DNA from: Crenobacter intestini
GTDB taxonomy: Bacteria; Pseudomonadota; Gammaproteobacteria; Burkholderiales; Chromobacteriaceae
NCBI RefSeq assembly: GCF_004919095.1
Contig: NZ_STGJ01000022.1
Location: forward strand, 1-37,832
Length of the DNA: 37,832 nucleotides
Direction of reading: 5' to 3'
Of the stretch, positions 16,617 to 25,123 are shown piece by piece. A program made the position numbers and the translations under genes. Below the pieces are notes generated by a model. It saw only the letters and a list, made by a program, of their open reading frames with translations. It did not search any database and was not told where the DNA came from. Within the stretch, counting starts at the first letter, position 1, and every line of letters starts with the position of its first letter.

Positions 16617-17483
16617 TTATCGTTCCGTCGGGACGGCGAGTGCCTTGCCCGTCTCGTGCAATTGTTCCAGATAACTTGTCCGCGTATGTCCGCTGTCCGG
16701 CGCGTGCCACAAGGGCAGCATCGCCGCGAGCTGGGCGAAGGCCAGCGCCGCCTCGCTGCCAGGGAAGGCCTCGACCACCGGCCGGCGCAGCGCCTCGCTC
16801 TTGCGTACCGCGGCGTCTTCCGGCACGAAGCCGACCCAGCGCATCGACACCCCGAGGTAGTCGCCGGCGACCGACGAGAGCCGGCCGAACGCCGCGTGCG
16901 CCTCGTCCTGGCCGTGCACGCGGTTGACCAGCACGTTGAAGCGGCGCCGGCCAAAGTCGGTCGCCAGCCGTTTCATGCACGCGTAGCCGCGCATGATCGC
17001 TTCCGGCTGCGGGGTGATCACCAGCACCAGGTTGTCGGCGATCAACAGTGGCACCGGGTCGAGCGCTGGGTCCGGCGCGTCGATCAGCGTGACGCCGCAG
17101 TCCTTTTCCAGTGCCGAGAATTCGCTGCCCAGCCGCTGCCAGATCCTTTCGGACAGACGCGAGCGCTCGTCGGGCGACGCGGCGAGGTTGACCAGCGTCA
17201 CGTCGTGGCGCGAGGCGACCATCAGGTCGGTCAGCCCGCCACGGCTCACGCGCAGGCCGCCCAGCGTCGCCGACGCCGGCACGCCGGCCAGCCGCGACAG
17301 GGTCTGCCCGTTCTGGTGGTCGAGCAGCAGCGGACGCTGTCCGGCGAGCGCGGCGGCTGCAGCCAGGCCCGCACACAGCGAGGAGACGCCGCTGCGGCGG
17401 GCGCCGGTCAGTGCGAACATCGGCGGCAGCGCGCCCGTGTGGGGGCGGGCGAGCTGGCGCAGGCTGGCGGCCTGGTCGGTCAT
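16617..17483 (-). CDS. fleN: FleN/FlhG-type MinD-like protein with degraded Walker A
   Basis: FleN/FlhG proteins are ParA/MinD-type ATPases that limit flagellar number and antagonise FlhF. The position between flhF and fliA, and segments such as VTLIDAPDPALDPVPLLIADNLVLVITPQPEAI and FNVLVNRVHG, fit the family at 288 residues. The nucleotide loop reads LTGARRSGVSSLC (residues 25-37) where active homologues have SGKGGVGKT. Both the signature lysine and the invariant P-loop lysine are gone (Ala28 and Val33). ATP hydrolysis is therefore doubtful. The flhF stop lies 5 bp upstream and the fliA start 1 bp downstream. Confidence 0.8.
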   Translation of the reverse strand: MTDQAASLRQLARPHTGALPPMFALTGARRSGVSSLCAGLAAAAALAGQRPLLLDHQNGQTLSRLAGVPASATLGGLRVSRGGLTDLMVASRHDVTLVNLAASPDERSRLSERIWQRLGSEFSALEKDCGVTLIDAPDPALDPVPLLIADNLVLVITPQPEAIMRGYACMKRLATDFGRRRFNVLVNRVHGQDEAHAAFGRLSSVAGDYLGVSMRWVGFVPEDAAVRKSEALRRPVVEAFPGSEAALAFAQLAAMLPLWHAPDSGHTRTSYLEQLHETGKALAVPTER

Positions 17484-17488
17484 CCGCG

Positions 17489-18931
17489 TTACCCCTGGCC
17501 GTAGCTCGCGCCTGCGATCGCGGCCTCTTCGGCGGTCGGCCGGAACGGGGTGGACACGCTGGCGGCGGCGAGCGCGCGGTCGATCAGCACGTCGGCGCTC
17601 GCCACGTGCAGGTCTTCCGGCACGCGCTGGCCGTTGGTCACGTACTGCAGGGTCAGCCGGTTGCGGATGATCACGTCGAGGCCGGCACCCAGCTGCACCG
17701 ACTCGTCCATCTTGGAGAGCACGCAGCCGGCAAGATCATTGCTCTTGAAGTGGCGCACCACGTCTTCCAGCGTGCGCCCGTCGGCGTTGGCCGCCAGCAG
17801 CAGCAGGCGATGCACCGGCCGGTTGCTGGTGGCGAACATGCGGGTCTGCGCGAGCACGCGCTGGTCGCGCTGGCTCATGCCGACGGTGTCGATCAGCACC
17901 ACGCGGCGGTCGGCGAGGTCGGCCAGTGTCAGCTGCAGGTCGCCCTCGTTCTGTACCGAGAACACCGGCACGCCGAGGATCTTGCCGTAGATGCGCAGCT
18001 GGTCCTGCGCGCCGATCCGGTAGCTGTCGGTGGTGATCAGCGCGACCTGCTGCGCGCCGTAGCGCAGCGTCGCGCGCGCGGCGAGCTTGGCGACGGTGGT
18101 GGTCTTGCCCACCCCGGTCGGGCCGACCAGCGCGAAGATGCCGCCCTTGGCGACTAGGTCGTCGGCCGGGTTCATGCACTTGAGGTTGTGCCTGAGCGCG
18201 GACGCCGCCCACTTGAGCGCCGTCTCGCTGTCGTAGTGTGCCGGCAGTTTCTGCGTGAGCTGGCGGATCAGCGCCGGGCTGAACCCCGCGCCCAGCAGGG
18301 TGCGGAAGAGTTCGGCGCGGTTGGGTGTCTGCCCTTCCATTTCCGCCCACGCGAAGGTCGCCAGCTGGTTTTGCAGCAGGTGCTTGAGCGCGCGGATCTC
18401 CTCGCCGATATGGCGGATGTCCTCGGCGACCGCGCCGTCGACCTCGACGCTCACCGGCGCGTGCGGCGCGGCGGCCGCCTGCGGTGCGGGCGTGGGGGGC
18501 GGCGCAGGTGCCGGTGCGGCTTCGGGCGCGGCGGCGAACGCAGGCTCGGGGCGCGCCAGCGGCGCAAACACTGCCGGCGTGGCCGGGGCGGCCGCAGCGG
18601 GCATCACGCGGGGGAGGGGGGCAGTTGCCGGCGGCTCCTGCAGCGGCTCGACCGGCATCGCGTAGCTGCGCGCCAGCGCGCGCGCGGTCGCGCCGCCTGC
18701 ACCCGGCGGGGTGCTCGGCGCGGTCGGCACGTTGCGCGGGCGGTGGCGGCTGGAGGTGGGGGCGAGCGTATCGGACAGCGCGGCCACGTCGGCGTCGGCG
18801 ACGGCCATGATCTCCACCCCGCCGCCCGCGGTCGGGCGGTTGGACAGGATCAGCGCGTCGGCGCCCAGTTCCTCGCGGACCTGGCGCAGCGCGTCGCGCG
18901 TGCTTTTGCCGTAAAACTTTCTCACCACCAT
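17489..18931 (-). CDS. flhF: Flagellar biosynthesis GTPase FlhF
   Basis: FlhF is an SRP-type GTPase that marks the site of flagellar assembly, often the pole. The 480-residue protein starts MVVRKFYGKSTRDALRQVREELGADALILSN, the conserved N-terminal segment. A low-complexity Ala/Pro linker follows (about residues 85-170), then the N domain and the G domain. The G domain has G1 GPTGVGKTTTVAKLAA, G3 DTVGMSQRD and a G4-like LSKMDES. It is preceded by flhA (14-bp gap) and followed by fleN (5-bp gap). Confidence 0.95.
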   Translation of the reverse strand: MVVRKFYGKSTRDALRQVREELGADALILSNRPTAGGGVEIMAVADADVAALSDTLAPTSSRHRPRNVPTAPSTPPGAGGATARALARSYAMPVEPLQEPPATAPLPRVMPAAAAPATPAVFAPLARPEPAFAAAPEAAPAPAPPPTPAPQAAAAPHAPVSVEVDGAVAEDIRHIGEEIRALKHLLQNQLATFAWAEMEGQTPNRAELFRTLLGAGFSPALIRQLTQKLPAHYDSETALKWAASALRHNLKCMNPADDLVAKGGIFALVGPTGVGKTTTVAKLAARATLRYGAQQVALITTDSYRIGAQDQLRIYGKILGVPVFSVQNEGDLQLTLADLADRRVVLIDTVGMSQRDQRVLAQTRMFATSNRPVHRLLLLAANADGRTLEDVVRHFKSNDLAGCVLSKMDESVQLGAGLDVIIRNRLTLQYVTNGQRVPEDLHVASADVLIDRALAAASVSTPFRPTAEEAAIAGASYGQG

Positions 18932-18945
18932 CTGTCAGTTCGTCC

Positions 18946-21048
18946 TTAGTCCTTGCCGCCGCCGATCACGGCAATTATACGGATGGTTTTGCTGTCGGGG
19001 ATTTCGTTGTGAGAAATCACCCTCAGCTGCGGCAGCGCGCGGCGCATGAAGCGCGCGATCAGCGCGCGCAGCGCGGGCGGCGTCAGCAGCACCGGGTTGA
19101 TGCCCTGCGCCTCGACCGCCTCGGTCTCGCGCACCGCGTTGGCCAGCAGGTTCTCGGCGAGGCCGGGTTCGAGGCCGCCGCCGGCCTTGGACTGCACCGC
19201 CTGCATCAGGATGCCCTCGAGTTGCGGGTCGAGCGTCATCAGCGGCAGCTCCTGGTCGCCCGGGAAGAGCTGCTGGACGATGGCGCGCGACAAGGCGGTA
19301 CGCACCGCCGAGGTCAGCTCGTCGATGTCCTGGGTCACGGGGACATGGTCGGCCAGCGTCTCGAGGATGGTGCGGAAGTCGCGGATGCCGACGCCGTCGA
19401 TCAGCAGCTGCTGCAGCACCTTCTGCAGGGTGCCCACCGGCACCACCTTGGGCACCAGGTCCTCGATCAGCTTGGGCGACTCCTTCGCCTGGTGTTCGAT
19501 CAGCGCCTGCACTTCCTCGCGGCCGAGCAGCTCGGCCGCGTGCGTCTGCAGCAGGTTGGAGATATGGGTGGCGACCACCGTGCTCGCGTCGACCACCGTG
19601 TAGCCCAGGCTCTGCGCCTCCTCGCGGCGGTCGGCGGCGATCCACAGCGCCGGCAGGCCGAAGGTCGGGTCGGTGGTCGGCGTGCCCGGCACCTCGCCGT
19701 CGACCTGGCCCGGGTTGATCGCGAGGAACTGGCCGGCGTAGGCGTCGCCGTTGCCGATCTCGACGCCCTTGAGCAGGATGCGGTAGGCGTTGGGGCGGAT
19801 CTCCAGGTTGTCGCGGATGTGCACCGGCGGCACCAGGAAGCCGACCTCCTGCGCGATCTTCTTGCGGATGCCGCGGATGCGCCTGAGCAGCTCGCCGTCC
19901 TGGTCGCGGTCGACCAGCGGGATCAGCCGGTAGCCGACTTCCAGCCCCAGCATGTCGACCGACTGCACGTCGTTCCAGCTCACCTCGGCCGCCGCCTGCT
20001 CGGGCATCGGCGCGCCCGGCAGTACGCCGGCACCCGCGCCGGCGCCGGCCAGTTCGGCCTGCGCCGCTTCGCGGCCGCGTTTCTCCTGCCACCAGGCCAG
20101 CGCGGCGAGCGACGCGGCGATGGTCAGGAAGGCGATGTGCGGCATGTTGGGGATCAGCCCGATCAGCCCGATCACCGCGGCGGTGATGTACAGCACCTGC
20201 GGGTTGGCGAACAGCTGGCCGATGAACTGCTCGGACAGGTCCTTGTCGGTGCCGACGCGGGCGACCACGATGCCGGCGGCGGTCGAGATGATCAGCGCCG
20301 GGATCTGCGCGACCAGGCCGTCGCCGATGGTCAACAGTGTATAGGTCTTGGCGGCGTCGCCCGCCGGCAGGTCGTGCTGCGCCATGCCGACGATCAGGCC
20401 GCCGACGATGTTGATCACGATGATCATGATGCCGGCCATCGCGTCGCCGCGCACGAACTTGGACGCACCGTCCATCGCGCCGAAGAAGTTGGCTTCCTCG
20501 GTGATCATCTGCCGGCGCTTGCGCGCCTCGTCCTCGCCGATCAGGCCGGCGTTGAGGTCGGCGTCGATCGCCATCTGCTTGCCGGGCATCGCGTCCAGCG
20601 TGAAGCGGGCCGACACCTCGGCGATGCGGCCGGCACCCTTGGTGATCACCATGAAGTTGATGATGGTCAGGATGATGAACACGATGATGCCGATCGCGAC
20701 GTTCTCGCCGATCAAAAAGTGCGCGAACGATTCGATCACCTTGCCCGCCGCGTCCGGGCCGGTGTGGCCCTCCATCAGGATCACCCGGCTCGAGGCGACG
20801 TTCAGCGACAGGCGCAGCAGCGTCGTCACCAGCAGCACCGCCGGGAACGCCGAGAATTCCAGCGGGTGGCGGGTGTTGATGCCGACCAGGAGCACGATGA
20901 TCGACATCGCGATGTTGAAGGTGAAGAACGCGTCGAGCACCAGGGGCGGCAGCGGCAGCACCATCATCGCGAGGATCAGGATGATGAGCACCGGCCCGGC
21001 CAGGCCCGACAGGTTGAGCGTCTTGAGGATGCCTAGGATCTGCTTCAT
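18946..21048 (-). CDS. flhA: Flagellar type III export gate protein FlhA
   Basis: FlhA is the largest export-gate subunit and couples proton flow to secretion of flagellar parts. The 700-residue protein has about eight membrane segments in the first 330 residues. It carries the FHIPEP-family signature region (LRLSLNVASSRVILMEGHTGPDAAGKVIESF and MPGKQMAIDADLNAGLI). The C-terminal cytoplasmic chaperone-docking domain starts after a Gly/Ala/Glu linker near residue 345. The start overlaps the flhB stop by 4 bp (ATGA). Confidence 0.97.
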   Translation of the reverse strand: MKQILGILKTLNLSGLAGPVLIILILAMMVLPLPPLVLDAFFTFNIAMSIIVLLVGINTRHPLEFSAFPAVLLVTTLLRLSLNVASSRVILMEGHTGPDAAGKVIESFAHFLIGENVAIGIIVFIILTIINFMVITKGAGRIAEVSARFTLDAMPGKQMAIDADLNAGLIGEDEARKRRQMITEEANFFGAMDGASKFVRGDAMAGIMIIVINIVGGLIVGMAQHDLPAGDAAKTYTLLTIGDGLVAQIPALIISTAAGIVVARVGTDKDLSEQFIGQLFANPQVLYITAAVIGLIGLIPNMPHIAFLTIAASLAALAWWQEKRGREAAQAELAGAGAGAGVLPGAPMPEQAAAEVSWNDVQSVDMLGLEVGYRLIPLVDRDQDGELLRRIRGIRKKIAQEVGFLVPPVHIRDNLEIRPNAYRILLKGVEIGNGDAYAGQFLAINPGQVDGEVPGTPTTDPTFGLPALWIAADRREEAQSLGYTVVDASTVVATHISNLLQTHAAELLGREEVQALIEHQAKESPKLIEDLVPKVVPVGTLQKVLQQLLIDGVGIRDFRTILETLADHVPVTQDIDELTSAVRTALSRAIVQQLFPGDQELPLMTLDPQLEGILMQAVQSKAGGGLEPGLAENLLANAVRETEAVEAQGINPVLLTPPALRALIARFMRRALPQLRVISHNEIPDSKTIRIIAVIGGGKD

Positions 21049-22214
21049 TCAGTGTTTCGTTCGTTGCGGCCGGCGGCCGTCTTCTTCGATTGCGGGTCAA
21101 GCTCGGGCGGCACCTCGAGCGCGTCCGGGTAGACCGGGGCGAGGCCGCCATTCTGTTCGTACACACGCAGCTGGTAGATGTAGGCAAGCACCTGCGCCGC
21201 CGCGTCGAACAGCTTGGGCGGGATGTCCTCGCCCAGTTCGGCGTGGAAGTACAAGGCGCGTGCGAAGGCCGGCGCGCGCATGCTGGCGACCTTGTGTTCG
21301 CGGCCGGTCTCGAGGATCTTCTCGGCGAGCTTGAGCGTGCCCTTGGCGACCACCTGCGGCGCGCGCATGCCGTCGCTGTACTTGAGCGCGACCGCGTAAT
21401 GCGTCGGGTTGGTGACGATCACGTTGGCGTGCGGCACCTCCTGCATCATCCGCTTGCGCGCGGCCTCGCGCTGCAGCTGGCGGATGCGCCCCTTCACCTC
21501 GGGCGAGCCCTGCTGTTCCTTGTGTTCCTGTTTGACCTCTTCCTTGGTCATCTTGAGCTTCTTGTGGTACTGCCACAGCTGCAGCGGCACGTCGACCGCC
21601 ACCAGCAAGAGCAGGGCGCCGGCGACGATCAGCAGGGTATGGCCGACCAGCTCCATCATCCGCGCGAGCCCCGCCTCCAGCGGCAAGGTGGCGAGCGAGG
21701 TGAGCTCGGCGCGCTCGCTCCAGATCACCCAGGTGGCGACGCCGCCGATCAGCGCGCTCTTCATCACCGCCTTGCCGCCCTCGGCCAGTGCCTGCACCGA
21801 CACCATGCGCTTGAGGCCCGATACCGGGTTGAGCTTGGAGAACTTCGGCTCGATCGCCTTGGCCGACAGGTTCCAGCCGCCGATCAGCAAGGGGGTGAAC
21901 AGCGCGACGATGGCGAGCGCGCCCAGGAAAGGCAGCAGCATCCACAGGGTGTCGAGCGCCGCGGCGCGCATCGCCTCGAGCGCGAGCTCGGGCGTCTTTA
22001 GCGCCGCCACGTCAAAGCCCAGCAACCGGCGGGTGATCGCCGAGACGTCGCGGTAGAAGCCCGGCCCCAGCGCGATCAGCAGGCCGACGCCGGTCATGGT
22101 CACCGCGAAGGTCGCCAGTTCCCGCGACCGGGGGACATTGCCTTCCTCGCGCGCCTGCGACAGGCGCCGCTCGGAGGCGGGTTCTGTGCGTTCGAGGTCG
22201 GAATCTTCAGCCAT
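21045..22214 (-). CDS. flhB: Flagellar export switch protein FlhB
   Basis: FlhB switches the export apparatus from rod/hook to filament substrates after cleaving itself. The 389-residue protein starts MAEDSDLERTEPASERRLSQAREEG. Four membrane helices follow up to about residue 210. The cytoplasmic part contains the autocleavage motif NPTH in VIVTNPTHYAVALKYSDG. It is the first gene of the flhB-flhA-flhF-fleN-fliA-motC operon. I could not find a convincing sigma54 or sigma28 promoter in the 200 bp upstream. Confidence 0.96.
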   Translation of the reverse strand: MAEDSDLERTEPASERRLSQAREEGNVPRSRELATFAVTMTGVGLLIALGPGFYRDVSAITRRLLGFDVAALKTPELALEAMRAAALDTLWMLLPFLGALAIVALFTPLLIGGWNLSAKAIEPKFSKLNPVSGLKRMVSVQALAEGGKAVMKSALIGGVATWVIWSERAELTSLATLPLEAGLARMMELVGHTLLIVAGALLLLVAVDVPLQLWQYHKKLKMTKEEVKQEHKEQQGSPEVKGRIRQLQREAARKRMMQEVPHANVIVTNPTHYAVALKYSDGMRAPQVVAKGTLKLAEKILETGREHKVASMRAPAFARALYFHAELGEDIPPKLFDAAAQVLAYIYQLRVYEQNGGLAPVYPDALEVPPELDPQSKKTAAGRNERNTE

Positions 22215-22365
22215 GGTCGCGTGGGGTCAGGATGGTCGATCAACTCGCCATCTTACCAGTTAGATGCAAGACTCCGGTATCAAAGCAGGGGTGTTTTGCG
22301 GCTTTTATGTTGAAAAAACAGGCGGCTGTGCAGGGCGTGCCGATGGTCGCGGTCAGGCCCGGCGA

Positions 22366-22394
22366 TTGGGCGTTTGCCTCGGCTGCGTTACACT
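22366..22394 (+). promoter_or_regulatory. Sigma70-like promoter of thyA-folA
   Basis: TTGGGC (22366-22371), a 17-bp spacer and TACACT (22389-22394) lie 28 bp upstream of the thyA ATG. Confidence 0.45.
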
Positions 22395-22421
22395 TGCGCG
22401 ATTGAAACTGGCTGCAACACG

Positions 22422-23216
22422 ATGAAACAATACCTCGACCTGATGCGTCACGTGCTCGAGCACGGCGACGTGAAGACCGACCGCACCGGTACCGGCACCC
22501 GCTCGGTGTTCGGCTACCAGATGCGCTTCAACCTCGAGGACGGCTTCCCGCTGGTGACCACCAAGAAGCTGCACCTCAAGTCCATCATCCACGAACTGCT
22601 GTGGTTCCTGTCCGGCGACACCAATATCCGTTACCTGAAGGAAAACGGCGTGCGCATCTGGGACGAGTGGGCGGACGAGAACGGCGACCTGGGCCCGGTG
22701 TACGGCTACCAGTGGCGCTCGTGGCCGGCGCCGAACGGCGGCAAGGTCGACCAGATCGCCAACGTGGTCGAGATGATCAAGCGCATGCCGGACTCGCGCC
22801 GGCTGATCGTCTCGGCGTGGAACCCGGCGCTGGTCGACCAGATGGCGCTGCCGCCGTGCCACAGCCTGTTCCAGTTCTACGTATCGAACGGGCGCCTCTC
22901 CTGCCAGCTCTACCAGCGCTCGGCCGACATCTTCCTCGGCGTGCCGTTCAATATCGCCAGCTACGCGCTGCTCACCATGATGGTCGCGCAGGTGTGCGGC
23001 TTGAAGGCGGGCGACTTCGTGCACACGCTGGGCGACGCGCACCTCTACAGCAACCACCTCGAGCAGGCGCGCGAGCAACTGGCGCGCGAACCTTTCCCGC
23101 TGCCGACCATGCACCTGAACCCCGCGGTCACCGACATCTTCGGCTTCAAGTTCGAGGACTTCACGCTGGAAGGCTACCAGGCGCACCCGCACATCAAGGC
23201 GCAGGTGGCGGTATGA
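22422..23216 (+). CDS. thyA: Thymidylate synthase ThyA
   Basis: ThyA methylates dUMP to dTMP with 5,10-methylene-THF, releasing dihydrofolate. The 264 residues equal the E. coli length. Visible features are the start [32 protein letters not shown], the catalytic cysteine in [32 protein letters not shown], and HLYSNHLEQ. An in-frame upstream ATG at 22374 overlaps the promoter and is rejected. The stop overlaps the folA start (ATGA), so the dihydrofolate made here is recycled by a coupled gene product. Confidence 0.98.
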   Translation: MKQYLDLMRHVLEHGDVKTDRTGTGTRSVFGYQMRFNLEDGFPLVTTKKLHLKSIIHELLWFLSGDTNIRYLKENGVRIWDEWADENGDLGPVYGYQWRSWPAPNGGKVDQIANVVEMIKRMPDSRRLIVSAWNPALVDQMALPPCHSLFQFYVSNGRLSCQLYQRSADIFLGVPFNIASYALLTMMVAQVCGLKAGDFVHTLGDAHLYSNHLEQAREQLAREPFPLPTMHLNPAVTDIFGFKFEDFTLEGYQAHPHIKAQVAV

Positions 23217-23701
23217 AGCCGCTGCTGACGCTGGTGGTGGCGATGGCCAGGGGGCGGGTGATCGGCAAGGACAACGCGATGCCGTGGCACCTGCCGGAAG
23301 ACCTCAAGCACTTCAAGGCAGTGACGCTCGGCAAGCCCATCATCATGGGGCGCAAGACCTGGGACTCGATCGGCCGCCCGCTGCCGGGCCGGCGCAATAT
23401 CGTCGTCACCCGCAACGAGGCGTGGCGGGCGGAAGGTGCCGAGGCGGTGCACTCGCTGGCGGACGCGCTCGCGCGGGTGGGGGAGGTGGACGAAGCCTGC
23501 GTGATCGGCGGGGGCGAGCTGTTTGCGCAGGCGCTGGCGCTTGCCGACCGGCTGGAGCTGACCGAGATCGACATTGAGGTGGCCGGCGACGCGTTTTTCC
23601 CGGCGTGGGACGACGGCTCATGGCAGGAGAGTGCGCGCGAGGCGCACCGCCGCGACGACGGCCTGGCCTGGTGCTACCGCACGCTCACGCGCCGCGGCTA
23701 G
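23213..23701 (+). CDS. folA: Dihydrofolate reductase FolA
   Basis: FolA reduces dihydrofolate to tetrahydrofolate with NADPH and is the trimethoprim target. The 162-residue protein has [21 protein letters not shown], with the substrate-binding acidic residue in [31 protein letters not shown] and the cofactor motif CVIGGGELF follow. The start overlaps the thyA stop by 4 bp. Confidence 0.97.
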   Translation: MKPLLTLVVAMARGRVIGKDNAMPWHLPEDLKHFKAVTLGKPIIMGRKTWDSIGRPLPGRRNIVVTRNEAWRAEGAEAVHSLADALARVGEVDEACVIGGGELFAQALALADRLELTEIDIEVAGDAFFPAWDDGSWQESAREAHRRDDGLAWCYRTLTRRG

Positions 23702-23735
23702 GAGCCGTGTAGGTCGAGTCTCACCCGGATGTTGA

Positions 23736-23755
23736 GTCCGCTGCGCGGACGTTTT
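23736..23755 (+). terminator. Terminator of thyA-folA
   Basis: A 6-bp stem GTCCGC/GCGGAC (23736-23741 with 23745-23750) with loop TGC is followed by GTTTTT, 35 bp after the folA stop. Confidence 0.7.
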
Positions 23756-23768
23756 TAGGTGCCGCTTC

Positions 23769-23847
23769 CGCGCTGACCGAGCGCGGCAAGCGTAGCGGTG
23801 CGAGGGAATTCGAACGGGCAAGGGGCTTGTGGCGACAAGCCCCTTGC
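23769..23847. repeat. Two hairpins after the folA terminator
   Basis: A 6-bp stem (23769-23774 with 23780-23785) is followed by a perfect 13-bp stem (23818-23830 with 23835-23847, loop GGCG). There is no T-run on either strand. Together with the element at 23884 they fill the 350-bp gap between folA and the GntR gene, where I see no gene I can support. Confidence 0.7.
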
Positions 23848-23883
23848 ATCCCAAACGCCCCCGAAGGCCCGCGACTTCCCCGT

Positions 23884-23981
23884 CAACAAAGGCGCTGGCG
23901 AGGCGCCGGCCAACTCGCGATTCGCTACCGTCGAATCGCTCGAACAAGGGCCGGCTTAAGACCTCGCCAGCACCTTTGTTG
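23884..23981. repeat. Nested three-stem inverted repeat
   Basis: Outer arms of 20 bp (23884-23903 and 23962-23981) match with one mismatch. Inside them are a perfect 7-bp pair (23905-23911 with 23949-23955) and a perfect 8-bp pair (23917-23924 with 23932-23939). The single outer mismatch is C-A on the + strand but U-G on a - strand RNA, which could therefore pair along the whole arm. It could be a palindromic intergenic repeat or a structured RNA. I know of no named family for it. Confidence 0.8.
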
Positions 23982-24054
23982 CCGGCGCGTGCCTACGCGG
24001 TAGGGTGGCTGGCGCAAGAAGGTTATGGATTGGCTTTCGCCGGCTGTCTGGCGC

Positions 24055-24729
24055 TTAAACCTTCTCGGCTGCCGACAACGCGCGGGTCGCCTCGACGACC
24101 ACCTGGCTGTAGGTGTCGTGCAGTGCGCGGCTGAGCGTGCCGATGCGCTCGCCGTCGCGGGCGACGATGGCGGCGACCGCGTCGGCGATGAAGGCCTGCG
24201 CGCGCGCGAGTTGCGGCGCGCCGGCGCGGAAGATCGCGTACAGGCAGCGGCGGGTCAGCGGCTGCATCTCTTCCAGCGTCGCCTGCAGGTAGCGGTTGTC
24301 GCAGCGCGCATAGAGTGCGGCCAGGAACTCGAAGCTGGTCGCGTAGAAGGCAGAGACATCGTCCTGCCGGCGGTCGATCGCCAGTTGCGCCTCGCATTCG
24401 AACAGCGGCGCCAGGTCGTCGTGCTGCCAGCGTGCGGCCAGGCTCTGCATCGCCTGCTCCAGCAACAGGAACCACAGGTCGAGGAAGGCGCGCACGTCGT
24501 CGGCGTTCATGCTCTCGACCACCGCGCCGCGGCGCGGGTAGATGCGGATCAGCTGGCGGCGCTCGAGGATCAGCAGCGCCTCGCGTACCGAACTGCGGCT
24601 GACCGACAGTTCGGCGGCGATGCGCAATTCCTGGATGCGGGCGTTCGGTGCGAGCGTGCCGCGGATGATGTGTTCGCCCAGATGGGCGGCGATCTGTTCG
24701 GTCAGCGAGTCGTTGGCTTTGAAGGTCAT
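24055..24729 (-). CDS. GntR-family regulator with FCD domain
   Basis: A 224-residue FadR-subfamily regulator. The N-terminal winged helix spans about residues 8-75 (SLTEQIAAHLGEHIIRGTLAPNARI, ELSVSRSSVREALLILERRQLI). It is followed by an all-helical FCD ligand domain (DVRAFLDLWFLLLEQAM, SFEFLAALYARCDNRYL, RALHDTYSQVV). FCD proteins sense small carboxylates and usually regulate neighbouring catabolic genes, but no such gene is adjacent here. It stands alone, with folA upstream on the other strand and a ncRNA candidate divergent from it. Confidence 0.88.
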   Translation of the reverse strand: MTFKANDSLTEQIAAHLGEHIIRGTLAPNARIQELRIAAELSVSRSSVREALLILERRQLIRIYPRRGAVVESMNADDVRAFLDLWFLLLEQAMQSLAARWQHDDLAPLFECEAQLAIDRRQDDVSAFYATSFEFLAALYARCDNRYLQATLEEMQPLTRRCLYAIFRAGAPQLARAQAFIADAVAAIVARDGERIGTLSRALHDTYSQVVVEATRALSAAEKV

Positions 24730-24836
24730 GGCGGGAGAATGTCGGATTGTCCGGCAGTACGGCGAGCGGCGATTTTAACACCGTGCGCGGGTGTGGCGTA
24801 AAACCGTCACCTTCTCTTGCGAAGCGCATGAATGGC

Positions 24837-24865
24837 TTGCCGTGCGCGTGCACCGCGCCTAACAT
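24837..24865 (+). promoter_or_regulatory. Possible promoter of the candidate ncRNA
   Basis: TTGCCG (24837-24842), a 17-bp spacer and TAACAT (24860-24865) match the consensus at 4 of 6 bases each. They would start a transcript near 24872. Confidence 0.35.
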
Positions 24866-24871
24866 TCAAAC

Positions 24872-25056
24872 GTCTGTTTGATTCGGGCCGCGCGAGGAAG
24901 ACACCGAGGGGCTTTGCAAGGGCGCTCGTCAAGCTTCGACGTCGGACAGATCCGGCCCCCTCGCGTTCGGGACGCGATGGGGTGCCACGCTGCAGGGAAG
25001 CTTGCAGGTACGACACGGGTGTTGACCGCCCCGGCTACAGGCCGGGGCGTTTTTTT
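24872..25056 (+). ncRNA. Candidate non-coding RNA ending at an orphan terminator
   Basis: The 395-bp gap between the GntR gene and the porin has no supportable protein gene. A strong + strand terminator lies at its end with no + strand gene upstream for it to serve. The implied transcript is about 185 nt and can form hairpins, for example CGCGT/ACGCG (24963-24967 with 24972-24976). CGCGAGG (24890-24896) and CGAGGGG (24905-24911) both match the same CCCCTCGCG tract at 24957-24965, so two mutually exclusive pairings are possible. I find no match to 6S RNA, SRP RNA, tmRNA, RNase P RNA or a common riboswitch by eye. Confidence 0.35.
25027..25056 (+). terminator. Strong terminator without an upstream + strand gene
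   Basis: A 9-bp stem CGCCCCGGC/GCCGGGGCG (25027-25035 with 25041-25049) is followed by seven T. Both stem and T-run are on the + strand. Confidence 0.88.
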
Positions 25057-25077
25057 GCCTGCGGTTGGCGGGCATGA

Positions 25078-25104
25078 AAAAACCGGCGCGAGGCGCCGGT
25101 TTTT
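25078..25104. terminator. Porin terminator (bidirectional)
   Basis: A 12-bp stem including A5/T5 flanks (25078-25089 with 25093-25104) with loop GAG lies 20 bp past the porin stop. Confidence 0.88.
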
Positions 25105-25123
25105 GCGTTCAGAAGCGCGAGGC

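Noticed and set aside
23618-23947. 109-residue frame on the - strand covering the end of folA and the repeat element
   Set aside because: It is antisense to folA and composed of palindrome sequence. I keep it in mind only because such repeats are sometimes annotated as proteins.
23829-24134. 101-residue frame on the + strand in the folA-GntR gap
   Set aside because: It runs through the nested palindromes and into the GntR gene, is Arg/Pro-rich and has no ribosome-binding site.
24872-25056. Known RNA families (6S, tmRNA, SRP, RNase P, TPP or cobalamin riboswitch)
   Set aside because: Short resemblances such as GGGGTGCC and CTTCGACG occur, but the remaining conserved elements of those families are absent.
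24832-25077. 81-residue + strand frame over the ncRNA candidate
   Set aside because: It reads through the strong terminator stem and T-run and has a basic, low-complexity composition.
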